Numbered from the stretch's first letter, positions 1 through 8,094 are shown. The stretch: DNA of 64,000 bases from Desulfosporosinus shakirovi (GCF_020595055.1 NZ_JAJDOO010000006.1:62001-126000); one strand, 5' to 3'. Notes: generated from the sequence alone by a model not told the origin. Translations and numbers: made by a program.

Positions 1-82
1 ATTATATTCGTCAACTTAGGGCCAGGCAATACCAGCAGCTTTTGGACTTTTTAATTCAGCGTCAACACCAAGGAATAGAAAT

Positions 83-129
83 AAAAAAACAAAGGCATCC
101 GTTTATTATCTTAGTGCCTTTGTTTTTTT
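83..129. terminator. Rho-independent terminator-like hairpin
   Basis: The arms AAAACAAAGGCA and TGCCTTTGTTTT pair around an 18-base loop and run into a T tract on the + strand (and into A/T on the other). It would end whatever gene enters from the left edge. Only about 55 bases lie before it, too few to identify that gene. Confidence 0.6.
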
Positions 130-201
130 CTGTGTGAAATTGTCATCATGCTGTCACCGGTTTCCCGCATCTATCGTTTTTCTGAAATAAACTACTGCAA
201 C

Positions 202-268
202 TTAAAAATTCGGCGGTTTTGAGATGACTAATCTAGATTAGTCAGACCTCAAACTGCCGAATTTTTAA
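202..268. repeat. Palindromic repeat, copy 1 (complete)
   Basis: Outer arms TTAAAAATTCGGCGGTTTTG and CAAACTGCCGAATTTTTAA enclose a perfect 20-base inner palindrome, TGACTAATCTAGATTAGTCA. The same element recurs almost unchanged at 55277-55344, and its right half recurs at 12563-12606. No reading frame is present. It could be a dispersed terminator-like element or a tiny MITE; the long complementary arms would fold into one hairpin in RNA. It lies just downstream of the flavodoxin gene on the minus strand. Confidence 0.75.
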
Positions 269-315
269 ACATCCAGACCTTGGCATCTACCAATTGACCC
301 AAGTGACTTTTGATG

Positions 316-795
316 TTAGTTAAACAATTCCACCGCTTTTCTAGCGATCCTTTCCCCAAATATTTTTGCTCGCTCTTTTTGACCATCATCCCCATCTTTA
401 ATGCACACAGCTCCATAATGAATAAAAGGCTGTCCCTCAGCAACTCCTGAAGAGTAGACCAACATACCTTTTACCAACATCTCAGCAATCATGGAGATTT
501 CCGCCACCTCTGCACCACCGCCAACATAATTTGCTGTAGCAAAAACAGCTCCAAGTTTTCCTCCGACATTTTTAGCTGTATCTAACCATTGCTTTAATTG
601 CCCTGCAAAGGTTCCCGCAATCGTCGGCGACCCAAAGATAACTGCTTTGGCTTCGGTCAAGAAGTCATCGTCAATTGCTTCGATGGACATACTTTTGACT
701 TCGACTTTTTCAATTTTCTTTGCACCTTCAGCTACAAGATCTGCAACCTTTTGGGTATTACCAGATTTACTGTAATATACAATAGCTATTTTCAC
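316..795 (-). CDS. Flavodoxin-family protein
   Basis: A 159-residue FMN-binding electron carrier or FMN-reductase-type protein, expected in the cytoplasm. The N-terminus has the beta-strand then phosphate-binding loop SKSGNT (residues 9-14). A second loop GSPTIAGTF sits near residue 55, and ATANYVGGG near 87 is where flavodoxins contact the isoalloxazine ring. The start is a GTG at 793-795 preceded by a strong AGGAGGGGG site. The gene stands alone: the palindromic repeat follows it and a 9-bp inverted repeat overlaps its promoter region. The family assignment is firm; the redox partner is unknown. Confidence 0.85.
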   Translation of the reverse strand: MKIAIVYYSKSGNTQKVADLVAEGAKKIEKVEVKSMSIEAIDDDFLTEAKAVIFGSPTIAGTFAGQLKQWLDTAKNVGGKLGAVFATANYVGGGAEVAEISMIAEMLVKGMLVYSSGVAEGQPFIHYGAVCIKDGDDGQKERAKIFGERIARKAVELFN

Positions 796-827
796 AAAAT
801 CCCCCTCCTTTTGAACACTATTCTAAT

Positions 828-852
828 ACTATTTCCATTGCTTGGAAATAGT
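828..852. promoter_or_regulatory. Inverted-repeat operator candidate upstream of flavodoxin gene
   Basis: ACTATTTCC and GGAAATAGT form a perfect 9-bp inverted repeat with a 7-base spacer. It lies about 35-60 bases upstream of the flavodoxin GTG, where the promoter should be (a TAGAAT-like -10 lies between it and the ribosome site). Dyads of this size suit MarR/ArsR-type dimers; no regulator gene is adjacent. Confidence 0.4.
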
Positions 853-940
853 TATTCAATGAGGATAAGCAATTCTAACCAGTATATACAAAAAAACGGG
901 ATTTACAGGGGCTGCAGTTCTGTTGAGGAAGAAATTAGGC

Positions 941-1831
941 CTAACGCTCTGCTTTATTTATTGAGTTATTCCAAGTATCTAATGAAAAGGGATTTTTTTG
1001 GCATTCCTCTAGAAACTTCTTAAACGATTCTTCATCTTCCCTTTTTTGCTCTTCATCAATAGTCACCATCATTTTTAATTTTTCACAAGAGATGACACCA
1101 TGATTCTGATATTCTTCAATCACCCGCTCAATGGTATTAGTATCAAATTCCGGATCATTTTTAAACACCGAATCATCAAAACCTTCGGGTAACCTATAGG
1201 TCGTATAGTCATTAAAGAGCATGACTTCCATATGAGTTTCAGCTTTTCTAAATTCAAGGTTGGTTAATTCTGCAAAGCTTTCAAGGCAATTCTGATCATA
1301 ACTTTGAGAAATAATATTCTCTACAAACAATCGTACTACTTTATCCCCCAGGAAACCTCCATGAAATTCCAGAATCATGGATTCCCTAGACTTTTCAATA
1401 ATCCGAATTTTTGCTTCGTGAAAACCTGGCCAACTTCCCTTGAAACCTTTTACTAATTCATCCGAACCTTCTATCATTTCAGGAGCTAAAATTAAACTCA
1501 TTTCTGCCGGACCACAGGGAATATGGGGACGTTCCTCCTTATTATGCAGGTACATAAAGGCGTTACTATTGAGAAAAAGAAGATAGTTACCATATTCATC
1601 CTTTCCTTTTTCAACGACAAAACCTTCCTGACATAGTTGATTTGCAAATTTCAGCTTATATTTATATGCCATCCCGTAATTACCTAAAAATTCTTCGTCC
1701 AGCCAAATTCTGTCTGATACCGCAGAGATATTTCTTTGCACTGTTCCGGTACCGTCTTTATTGTCAGTAACTATTGTATGGCTTTTGTTCTGAATAAAGG
1801 ATTTGTTGTCCTCAGCTCTTATTACCTGCAT
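941..1831 (-). CDS. Hypothetical protein, 296 residues
   Basis: I do not recognise the family. The protein is acidic and soluble-looking, with no signal peptide or membrane segment. It begins with a basic stretch, has a mixed alpha/beta middle (residues 80-190) and ends in a highly charged helical region with EEQKREDEESFKKFLEE. It starts at ATG 1829-1831 after an AGGAGGAAAA-type site. It is monocistronic, between the flavodoxin and MarR genes. The 290 bases to its right hold nothing I can assign. Composition and codon use are normal for the window, so it is probably a real gene. Confidence 0.7.
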   Translation of the reverse strand: MQVIRAEDNKSFIQNKSHTIVTDNKDGTGTVQRNISAVSDRIWLDEEFLGNYGMAYKYKLKFANQLCQEGFVVEKGKDEYGNYLLFLNSNAFMYLHNKEERPHIPCGPAEMSLILAPEMIEGSDELVKGFKGSWPGFHEAKIRIIEKSRESMILEFHGGFLGDKVVRLFVENIISQSYDQNCLESFAELTNLEFRKAETHMEVMLFNDYTTYRLPEGFDDSVFKNDPEFDTNTIERVIEEYQNHGVISCEKLKMMVTIDEEQKREDEESFKKFLEECQKNPFSLDTWNNSINKAER

Positions 1832-2124
1832 GAATATTTTCCTCCTCTAAAAGCTATTGTGAATATAAAAAATCCCTCTCAATTCTCTTGAACCTTTCGC
1901 TAAGTTCTTGTTCCAGACATTAAGCATCAAATTTCCAAGATATAATTCCACGTCTTTTCTACATTTCCTCTTAAGATAAGATTCCTCTAAATGGGACGCT
2001 GCCGGCAAAGGCATCCAACTAGCTGGCGGCTGAAGCCGGTACCACTTTCTGCAATTTTCCGGAATTGGCGGTGCCTGTGGCAGATCGCGTCGACCTCCAC
2101 GCAGTGCATATACCTCTAATGCTT

Positions 2125-2607
2125 CTAAATTATTTCAGAAAGACCACTAATAAATTCGATAATTTTTTTTAATTCTTCAGCAGTAAAACGATCTAGAAAC
2201 AGGTTAGCCCTTTGATATAATTTTTCATGGAGTCTTTCATGAACTAAAAATACTTCTCTTCCAAGTGGAGTTAACAAGTAAAATATTTCCTTTTTATTCC
2301 CTTCTTGGCGATATATTTTAATCAGTTTCTTTTTTAACAATTTAGAACTAATTTTTGAAATGCCACCTTTTGTTATATTCATCTTTTGTGAAATTCCAAT
2401 TGCATTAATTAACGGATTTCTTTCAATACAATCAATAACATGGCACTCTGTTAACGTAATATCTGATATATTTTTATATTGCTCTTCTCCTAGTAATTCT
2501 TTAAGATATTCATTCTCGTGGTTTTCCATATTAATTTTGTTTATAAAACGGTCAAAGTTTACAATAAGCTCTCTTTTCAATTTTTGTTCTCTCTCTAAGT
2601 TGTTCAT
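2125..2607 (-). CDS. MarR-family transcriptional regulator
   Basis: A 160-residue winged-helix dimeric repressor. The wHTH core is visible at residues 60-115: a helix ending in AIGISQKMNITKGGISK, then a recognition helix and the beta wing RQEGNKKEIFYLLT. The flanking helices match the family dimerisation domain. It is divergent from the cyclase gene at 2801. The 190 bases between them carry two similar sites, ATGGTTGACAAGGAAACTATT-like and AATAGTTGACGAGGAAACAATT-like, so it most likely controls both itself and the cyclase. The -10 of its own promoter is TATAAT at 2681-2686 (minus strand). Confidence 0.88.
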   Translation of the reverse strand: MNNLEREQKLKRELIVNFDRFINKINMENHENEYLKELLGEEQYKNISDITLTECHVIDCIERNPLINAIGISQKMNITKGGISKISSKLLKKKLIKIYRQEGNKKEIFYLLTPLGREVFLVHERLHEKLYQRANLFLDRFTAEELKKIIEFISGLSEII

Positions 2608-2680
2608 AAGCTTTCTCCTTACAATGAATAGTATCGGGTATATTTAGAAAAGAAACGCTACATTTCTGTAAACTATTATC

Positions 2681-2782
2681 ATTATACCAGATTTGAATTA
2701 TTTGAAAACATCATGTTTAACAATGGTTGACAAGGAAACTATTACGAGGTATACTCACAATAGTTGACGAGGAAACAATTAT
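2681..2782. promoter_or_regulatory. Divergent promoter region with two MarR-type sites
   Basis: On the + strand TTGACA (2727-2732), a 17-base spacer and TATACT (2750-2755) form a near-consensus sigma-A promoter for the cyclase gene. The -35 is inside a 20-base motif at about 2723-2743 that repeats at 2760-2781 (GTTGACAAGGAAACTATT versus GTTGACGAGGAAACAATT). Each copy is an imperfect dyad of AATAGTT and AACTATT type. One site covers the -35 and the other the start of transcription, a layout suited to repression. AACTATTAT at 2671-2679, by the minus-strand -10, is a further half site. Confidence 0.65.
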
Positions 2783-2800
2783 ATTGGAGGTAAAACAGAG

Positions 2801-3379
2801 ATGATAATTGATTTGACTTACCCTTTACCCAAGGAAAAATTGGAGCAGTTACTGGAATTAGCGACAACAGCTAAGTATTCTGAAAAATTCGGGCACTTTG
2901 GAACTCATTTTGACTGTATGGGACATGAATTTTCAATTGATAATTGCAAAAGGAATGGAAAAATATTTGATATAAGTTCTATAAGGGAACGAGAAGTTAA
3001 CCTAGAAGATATCGACATATCAAAAATTGAAGAAAACGATTTTATAATCTTCTATACCGGGATTATGGAAAAGAACGAATATGCAACGCCAGAATATATG
3101 AAAAATAATCCTGAGTTGTCTAATACACTTATTCGTTACCTGATTGATAAGAAGGTAAGTCTTATAGGTTTTGATATGGGAGGAATTAGAAAATCATCTG
3201 AACATGCAATCGTAGATCAATATTGCGCCGATAATGGTGTATTTATAATTGAAAATTTAACTAACCTGAATAAACTTATTGAATTCAAAGACAAGCAATT
3301 TATTGTGTATACCTATCCAATTCTGATTGTTGGTTCCACTGGACTACCTACACGAGTGATAACAGAAATCTTTCAGTAA
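2801..3379 (+). CDS. Cyclase-family (kynurenine formamidase-like) metal hydrolase
   Basis: A 192-residue protein of the PF04199 cyclase/formamidase fold. The metal-binding signature is present as HFGTHFD (residues 32-38) with a further His at 42, matching the family pattern HxGTHxDxxxH. A second conserved region, DMGGIRKSSEH, lies around 126-136. The substrate is unknown; characterised relatives hydrolyse amides or lactones such as N-formylkynurenine. A good ribosome site (TTGGAGG) precedes the ATG. It is divergent from, and probably repressed by, the MarR regulator. It is slightly shorter than the usual 200-220 residues but appears intact. Confidence 0.82.
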   Translation: MIIDLTYPLPKEKLEQLLELATTAKYSEKFGHFGTHFDCMGHEFSIDNCKRNGKIFDISSIREREVNLEDIDISKIEENDFIIFYTGIMEKNEYATPEYMKNNPELSNTLIRYLIDKKVSLIGFDMGGIRKSSEHAIVDQYCADNGVFIIENLTNLNKLIEFKDKQFIVYTYPILIVGSTGLPTRVITEIFQ

Positions 3380-3424
3380 CAATTATAACTATCATAAAAT
3401 AATGAACTCTTAGAAAGAAAAACA

Positions 3425-3838
3425 ATGAATAGTTTAAGACAATTTTATCTGAAACTAAAATTACTGAATACAAAAAAATATTATGAGAATAGTAAAGGCT
3501 TTAGCCACACTGAGGGAGGTACTGAAGACGGCGGTTCCGCTGTCCGCCCAATGCAATCAAACTTATCCATATATGAATTAACAATAGAGTTTGAACAAAA
3601 TGAAGACGGTCGATATGCCGGCAGCATTGAACAAATTCCCGCTATAGTTGCGGATGGAGAAACTTTAGAGGAGTTGCGAATGGAATTAGTTTATCATCTC
3701 TTTGAATATGCTAAAGATTACTACGCTGATTTTAACCGTTATTTCAACAGTCCCAATCGCCATTCCCACGCCTACTATATCCTCCGAGTGTTACTGGAAG
3801 ATAACTTAGAATCAGTATCCGGTATGCTTCATGCCTAG
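3425..3838 (+). CDS. HicB-like antitoxin
   Basis: Residues 50-137 match the HicB partial-RNase-H fold. The strand YELTIEFEQNEDGRYAGSIE is followed by the typical IPAIVADGETLEELRMELVY segment. The first 42 residues are low in conserved features, and the ATG at 3425 has only a weak ribosome site. An internal ATG at 3551 (MQSNLSIYELT) is the more likely true start, giving a 95-residue protein. No C-terminal HTH or RHH DNA-binding domain is obvious. It overlaps the hicA-like gene by 8 bases, so the two are translationally coupled. The order antitoxin-then-toxin is the reverse of classical hicAB but common in this subfamily. Confidence 0.72.
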   Translation: MNSLRQFYLKLKLLNTKKYYENSKGFSHTEGGTEDGGSAVRPMQSNLSIYELTIEFEQNEDGRYAGSIEQIPAIVADGETLEELRMELVYHLFEYAKDYYADFNRYFNSPNRHSHAYYILRVLLEDNLESVSGMLHA

Positions 3839-4118
3839 TTGGAGTGATTTAGAAAATTACTTAAAGCGAAATGTGTGGGAGTTGGTTAAGCAAAACGGCA
3901 GAGATAAAATTTACGAAAAAACTATGCCTGACGGGATGATCCGCAGGACAGCGGTGTCAAAATCTAGTGGTGAAATTGGTAAAGGTTTATTTAGTCGGAT
4001 ACTAAAACAGCAACTTGGAATCAATAAAAAGGATTTTAATTCTCAAAAATTGTCAGTTGTGAAAAACTTAAGGGGATACGCACCTGTATTGCGCATCCCC
4101 TTTTTTGACTGTTATTAA
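3831..4118 (+). CDS. HicA-like toxin lacking the catalytic histidine
   Basis: A 95-residue HicA-related protein with the dsRBD-like core: LVKQNGRDKIYEKTMPDG, then TAVSKSSGEIGKGLFSRILK and KQQLGI. Active HicA proteins carry a His in the segment here read as NGRDKIYEK; this protein has no His anywhere. Either it is inactive, or this branch works differently. Its last 17 or so codons run through a terminator hairpin (4070-4106), suggesting that the natural C-terminus near KKDFNSQK has been extended by loss of a stop. It is coupled to the HicB-like gene by an 8-base overlap. Confidence 0.65.
   Translation: MPSWSDLENYLKRNVWELVKQNGRDKIYEKTMPDGMIRRTAVSKSSGEIGKGLFSRILKQQLGINKKDFNSQKLSVVKNLRGYAPVLRIPFFDCY
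4070..4106 (+). terminator. Terminator inside the 3' end of the hicA-like gene
   Basis: AAGGGGATACGC and GCGCATCCCCTT pair (one A/C mismatch) around a 9-base loop and are followed by a run of six T. It lies before the stop codon of the hicA-like frame, so the encoded C-terminus overlaps the hairpin. Confidence 0.75.
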
Positions 4119-4138
4119 CTTTTGGCAGTAGTTTATAG

Positions 4139-4297
4139 TACCCGCCGTTCAATCCGCCGACTACAATAGCCCCAACTCCCGAAGTTCAGCACCTCCACCC
4201 GGCTGTGACTCCTCCCGCTGTCCCCGGTGAAGGTGAGGAGCCTCTGCAGAAGGAACCGGGCATCCTGGGTCCGGTTCAGAAAGATCATTTTTCTTAA
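4139..4297 (+). pseudogene. Proline-rich C-terminal gene remnant
   Basis: A 52-codon open stretch without a start codon ends in TAA. It reads YPPFNPPTTIAPTPEV, then HPAVTPPAVPGEGEEPLQKE and a short tail. The Pro/Glu-rich composition and the higher G+C than the AT-rich surroundings suggest the 3' end of a lost gene. A TAG directly precedes it. No family is recognised, and it could be chance. Confidence 0.25.
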
Positions 4298-4320
4298 AGA
4301 TTACCTTAATCTATTCTAAG

Positions 4321-6147
4321 CTATAACCGGATTAGCGATCCTTTGGGAGCGTTTTGATGCACCCAGTCTATACCATTTTCATTCGCCAACCTTTGTATAT
4401 GACCTTTATAGTTGTCATACCAATCTTGAGGGGTTGTTACCGCAGACTTAATATCCTCGCCGCCTAGAATAGTTCTACATAAGTTCATCATGATCTGTCC
4501 CTTTAATCCATTTTGTCCGCCTTTTTTAAACTCGGAAAATAAATAGGTCAGGGCTTTATGATCCATAGCGAGAATTGCGTTATATTCAGTTTCATGTGCC
4601 TTGATATAATCCTGTGGATTGGACGACATTTGAGGAGAAGACATGATTGTTGTAAGATTTTTCTCAATTTGGTCCATATATGGACCTTGCACCGTGATCT
4701 TGTTAGTCTCTGGCGGGATGATCTGTTGACCAAAGGGAATGCTGTTTATGCGGTCTATAAATTTTATAATCGTGCCGGTGTTGCTGGCATAGCCGCGAAC
4801 ATCACCATCCATCAACTGCTCTGCATATTCTCTAGTATGAGGAAAAGTAGATGTGGAAATAGAAGGCGTGTTGGTGATATCAAAGATTGAGCTGTAAATA
4901 ACATCAACATTGTCCACTAAGCTAAAGAGCATTATGGCATTATGAAAAGCATACGTGTTATCTAGTCCTTCCAACTCACTCACCGTGTAATGAATGGTTA
5001 TACTATAGGGCGTAGCGGATGTCTGAAGCTCTACGCTATCACGTACGACACCAGCGGGCAAGGGCATGGCATCGATGAGTGCAACAACCTTGCTGTTGTC
5101 ACCTACGTATTGGGTTTTGTTGGCCATTAATGTCTCCGTTTTAAAGCCTGAGTAAACGCCTGTCGCCAAGAGATCATTCTTCGGATTTGCAGTAAGGAGC
5201 ACAACCAGAGCAAATGTTACTATTAGCGTTGCTACTACAACCCAAAAAGGAGGTTGCTTGTAGCTTAAAACATTCTTGATCCTTGCTTTCGTGTTGCTTT
5301 CTCCAAAGGCTAGTGGACTTCCGGAAATCAACTGACGTTTACCGGTGGCCAGAGCTAACAAAGATTTGCTGTAATCGGCTCTAGTCTCATCGCCGAATAG
5401 TTTCAGAACGCTTTCATCGCAGGACATTTCCAGGTCTTTGCTCATCAGAAAAAAGCTGAGCCACATCAACGGATTAAACCAGTGAACTGACAGGACTAGA
5501 AACACAAACGGCTTGATGAGGTAATCTAGCCGTTTTATATGCACCCTTTCGTGTGCCAGGATATAGGGTAGCTCACTTTGTGAAATATCTGTTGGAATAT
5601 AAATCTTAGGTTTTATGAACCCGCAAACAAACGGTGTAACGATTCTATCTGTTTCGAAAATCTCATCTCTTACGAGAGTCGATGTTTTAACATTGTTAAT
5701 GACCTTCAGATAGGAAATTACATTATATATTATAAGCAGAGCGACACCGACCACCCATACTATACTCAAAATAGCCATAACCATCTGCATGGGGTTCACA
5801 CTGGCAGTTTGTACCGCCTGCGGCAACGAACTATTGACCACTTTGTTTATGCTATCGACACCAACATCAATACCTGGAGTTTGCATAAGACCCATATTAT
5901 AGGGCACATAAGCTAAAGCTCCCGTAGTTTGCTGCGTTCCCGGTTTAATCACGGTTAAAAAGCTAAATGTTGATGTGAAAGAGACAGGGATAACAAGTCG
6001 TATGAGTACCGCTGACCATAGTGAATATGAAAAAATCCTGGGCATTTTTTTGAGCATTAAACGAGCGATGATAACCCCTATGGCAACAAAGGATGCCGTG
6101 ATGCTCATGTTGAGGACGGTTGTAAAAACCACTTGTAATGTATTCAT
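4321..6147 (-). CDS. BlaR1/MecR1-type M56 membrane sensor protease
   Basis: A 608-residue membrane metalloprotease and signal receptor. Four hydrophobic segments lie near 8-30, 40-55, 122-145 and 300-322. The zinc motif HERVH is at 199-203 between segments 3 and 4, with the conserved downstream EMSCDESVL. The extracellular part (about 325-608) is not a penicillin-binding domain. It carries a DUF4825-like stretch (YVGDNSKVVALIDAMPLP) and an unfamiliar C-terminal half, so the ligand is unlikely to be simply a beta-lactam. It overlaps the blaI-like gene upstream by 4 bases (ATGA), the standard operon form. Confidence 0.85.
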   Translation of the reverse strand: MNTLQVVFTTVLNMSITASFVAIGVIIARLMLKKMPRIFSYSLWSAVLIRLVIPVSFTSTFSFLTVIKPGTQQTTGALAYVPYNMGLMQTPGIDVGVDSINKVVNSSLPQAVQTASVNPMQMVMAILSIVWVVGVALLIIYNVISYLKVINNVKTSTLVRDEIFETDRIVTPFVCGFIKPKIYIPTDISQSELPYILAHERVHIKRLDYLIKPFVFLVLSVHWFNPLMWLSFFLMSKDLEMSCDESVLKLFGDETRADYSKSLLALATGKRQLISGSPLAFGESNTKARIKNVLSYKQPPFWVVVATLIVTFALVVLLTANPKNDLLATGVYSGFKTETLMANKTQYVGDNSKVVALIDAMPLPAGVVRDSVELQTSATPYSITIHYTVSELEGLDNTYAFHNAIMLFSLVDNVDVIYSSIFDITNTPSISTSTFPHTREYAEQLMDGDVRGYASNTGTIIKFIDRINSIPFGQQIIPPETNKITVQGPYMDQIEKNLTTIMSSPQMSSNPQDYIKAHETEYNAILAMDHKALTYLFSEFKKGGQNGLKGQIMMNLCRTILGGEDIKSAVTTPQDWYDNYKGHIQRLANENGIDWVHQNAPKGSLIRL

Positions 6148-6503
6148 TTGATCGCCTGCTCAATGATGGTTTTCAGTGCCGCTGCATCTTTGGATGTTAA
6201 TCGTTTCCCATCTAAGAAAGCGGTCAAAAATTGTGGTAGCGACCCGTTGAAAGCTTTCTCAATCAATGTTTCACTCTCATATTTTTGGACCTCTTCACGT
6301 TTTACGAGTGAAGTGACAACCGCATCTTCGTTTTTCAAGATTCCTCTCTCACTTAATTTTCTGAGGACTGTGTAGGTAGTGGACTTTTTCCACCCTAATT
6401 TTTCGAGGCAAAGCCGTACCAGCTCTGTAGAATTCACAGGCTCGTTTTCCCAAATGAGAGATACAAATTTATGTTCTGCATCAAATAACTTGTATTTTTC
6501 CAT
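6144..6503 (-). CDS. BlaI/MecI/CopY-family repressor
   Basis: A 119-residue winged-helix repressor, read from the ATG at 6501-6503 behind the strong GGGGAGGTGACG site; a longer in-frame start upstream would run through the operator. The wHTH is EPVNSTELVRLCLEKLGWKK then STTYTVLRKLSERG, and the C-terminal helices dimerise. Known relatives are cleaved or released after the partner M56 protease is activated. The first operator palindrome overlaps the promoter and the second lies between transcription and translation starts. Confidence 0.87.
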   Translation of the reverse strand: MEKYKLFDAEHKFVSLIWENEPVNSTELVRLCLEKLGWKKSTTYTVLRKLSERGILKNEDAVVTSLVKREEVQKYESETLIEKAFNGSLPQFLTAFLDGKRLTSKDAAALKTIIEQAIK

Positions 6504-6521
6504 AACGTCACCTCCCCTAAA

Positions 6522-6575
6522 GTTTATTGCGATAGACCTTGACTTGAGTTTATTGCAATAAACCTTTTCTGTCAA
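6522..6575 (-). promoter_or_regulatory. blaI-blaR promoter with two operators
   Basis: Read on the minus strand: TTGACA (6570-6575), 17 bases, TAAACT (6547-6552). A perfect 16-bp palindrome GTTTATTGCAATAAAC (6548-6563) covers the spacer and -10. A second imperfect copy GTTTATTGCGATAGAC lies at 6522-6537, just before the ribosome site. Two sites in tandem are typical for BlaI autoregulation. The core differs from the usual TACA/TGTA of BlaI boxes. Confidence 0.75.
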
Positions 6576-6643
6576 TAGGAAGTTTTGTGACTTATTCTAA
6601 TTCAATAAAAATTCATGATGGAACCCCAATTGATAGATGGAAC

Positions 6644-6673
6644 AAAAAACGCCCACAATAATCGCAGGCGTTC
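6644..6673 (-). terminator. Terminator of the radical SAM gene
   Basis: On the minus strand, AACGCC and GGCGTT pair around a 14-base loop and continue into TTTTTTG. It sits 12 bases beyond the radical SAM stop codon. Confidence 0.7.
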
Positions 6674-6684
6674 ACAATATAATT

Positions 6685-7881
6685 CTATTTCTTTCTCATC
6701 TTCTCTGGAATATACACGCAGAATGGCTCTGAGGCCATATAGTTTCCAGTTGCCGCGTAGGCACGTGCTCTTGATCCGCCACATACTTTGTTGTACTCAC
6801 AAATACCACATTTACCTTCGTACTTATCAGGTGAACGCAAGTCTTTTAAAATAGGGCTTTCGCGGTAGATGTCGCGCAGTCTATTTTCCTTAACGTTACC
6901 AACTACTAATGGTAAAAATCCACTGGGTGAAACGTCACCAGTGTGTGATACGAAGATGAAACCATTTCCATCGTTAACTGCTTTTGGTGCTCTTGCCAGA
7001 CCGTCAATGAACTGAGCCATGTCACGTGTCTTAGTACCTTCGAACGTGATTCCCTCACCTGTAGTACCATTTTCCTTAGCACGTTGTTGGAATACAACAC
7101 GACGATAGTGCTGACCGGCAGTTGTTTTTATATCATAAGGCGCATTTTTACTTAACTCGTAAAGCCACTTGAATACTTCTTCGTGCTCAGCAGCTGTTAT
7201 GCAATCATCCAATGATGCACGTCCAGTTGGAATCATCATTAAAATGTACCAAACCGACGTCTTCAACTCTTTCATCAATTCCGCCATTTGCTCAAGTTGG
7301 TGTAAGTTTGCTTTATTAATGCAAGTATTAATTTGGTGAGAAATACCAATTTCGTTTAAATATTTAAGTTTCTCGATTGTTAAATCAAACGTTCCCTCGA
7401 CTCCACGGAAAGCATCGTGGGTCTTAGCATCTGCACCGTCAATTGAGAAACTCCAACGAGAAATCCCAACTTCTTTGGCCATGTCCATGCGCTCTTTTGT
7501 AACTTCAACAGTAGCACTTGGGCTCATCGAAACACGCATTCCTTTTTTAATAGCGTAGTCTGCTAATTCAAAAAGGTCTTTTCGAAGCATGCAGTCCCCA
7601 CCGGTGAAAACTAGTATCGGGTTGTCCATTGCGTAGATTTCATCGATTAGCGCGATACCTTGCTCGTGGGATAACTCCTCCGGATGCGGATCAGGTTGCG
7701 CATCTGCACGACAGTGTTGGCACTTAAGCCCACATGCACGAGTAGTTTCCCAGATTACGATGAACGGGTTCTTATCGTAGTCAACGTTCATTCCTGGGTG
7801 CCCGCCTGGATGACCACCTTTACCCTGCGGATGTCCTCCCATTCCGTGAGGATGTCCACCTATTTTCATTTTATTTTCCAT
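6685..7881 (-). CDS. Radical SAM/SPASM protein (TIGR04053-like) with His-Gly N-terminal tail
   Basis: A 398-residue radical SAM enzyme. The AdoMet cluster motif is C50-x3-C54-x2-C57 in TTRACGLKCQHCRAD. The GGDCML and SFSIDGADAKTHDAFRG segments are typical of the fold. The C-terminal SPASM-type cysteine cluster is GKCGICEYNKVCGG and a later EPFC. Overall it resembles the TIGR04053 branch related to haem d1/AhbD and peptide-modifying enzymes. Residues 6-30 are six repeats of the GGHPxG type, absent from most relatives and a likely metal-binding tail. It is monocistronic with its own terminator; no precursor peptide or haem gene is adjacent. Substrate unknown. Confidence 0.85.
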   Translation of the reverse strand: MENKMKIGGHPHGMGGHPQGKGGHPGGHPGMNVDYDKNPFIVIWETTRACGLKCQHCRADAQPDPHPEELSHEQGIALIDEIYAMDNPILVFTGGDCMLRKDLFELADYAIKKGMRVSMSPSATVEVTKERMDMAKEVGISRWSFSIDGADAKTHDAFRGVEGTFDLTIEKLKYLNEIGISHQINTCINKANLHQLEQMAELMKELKTSVWYILMMIPTGRASLDDCITAAEHEEVFKWLYELSKNAPYDIKTTAGQHYRRVVFQQRAKENGTTGEGITFEGTKTRDMAQFIDGLARAPKAVNDGNGFIFVSHTGDVSPSGFLPLVVGNVKENRLRDIYRESPILKDLRSPDKYEGKCGICEYNKVCGGSRARAYAATGNYMASEPFCVYIPEKMRKK

Positions 7882-8094
7882 CTCAAATCACTCAATCCAT
7901 TTTAGTTTTCTAAATATAGATTTTACACAGAAATCTGACGAACTTGCCGCAGTTACTCCTTGAGTCCGATACGAAGATTACGATAAGAACTGCTATGTGG
8001 GAAATGCTAGCCTCCTCATACCAGAACAGTATTAAGAAATTAGTATATCCACCGAGTTATTTGACGCTTATGGTTGACCTACAATGATAGGTAC

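Noticed and set aside
3-137. Open frame entering from the left edge (RQLRARQYQQLLDFLIQRQ)
   Set aside because: It runs through the terminator hairpin at 83-129 and no family is visible; a competing frame ends at 54. Too short to support.
4321-6503. Beta-lactam resistance regulon
   Set aside because: The BlaR1-like sensor has no penicillin-binding domain and no beta-lactamase gene is adjacent.
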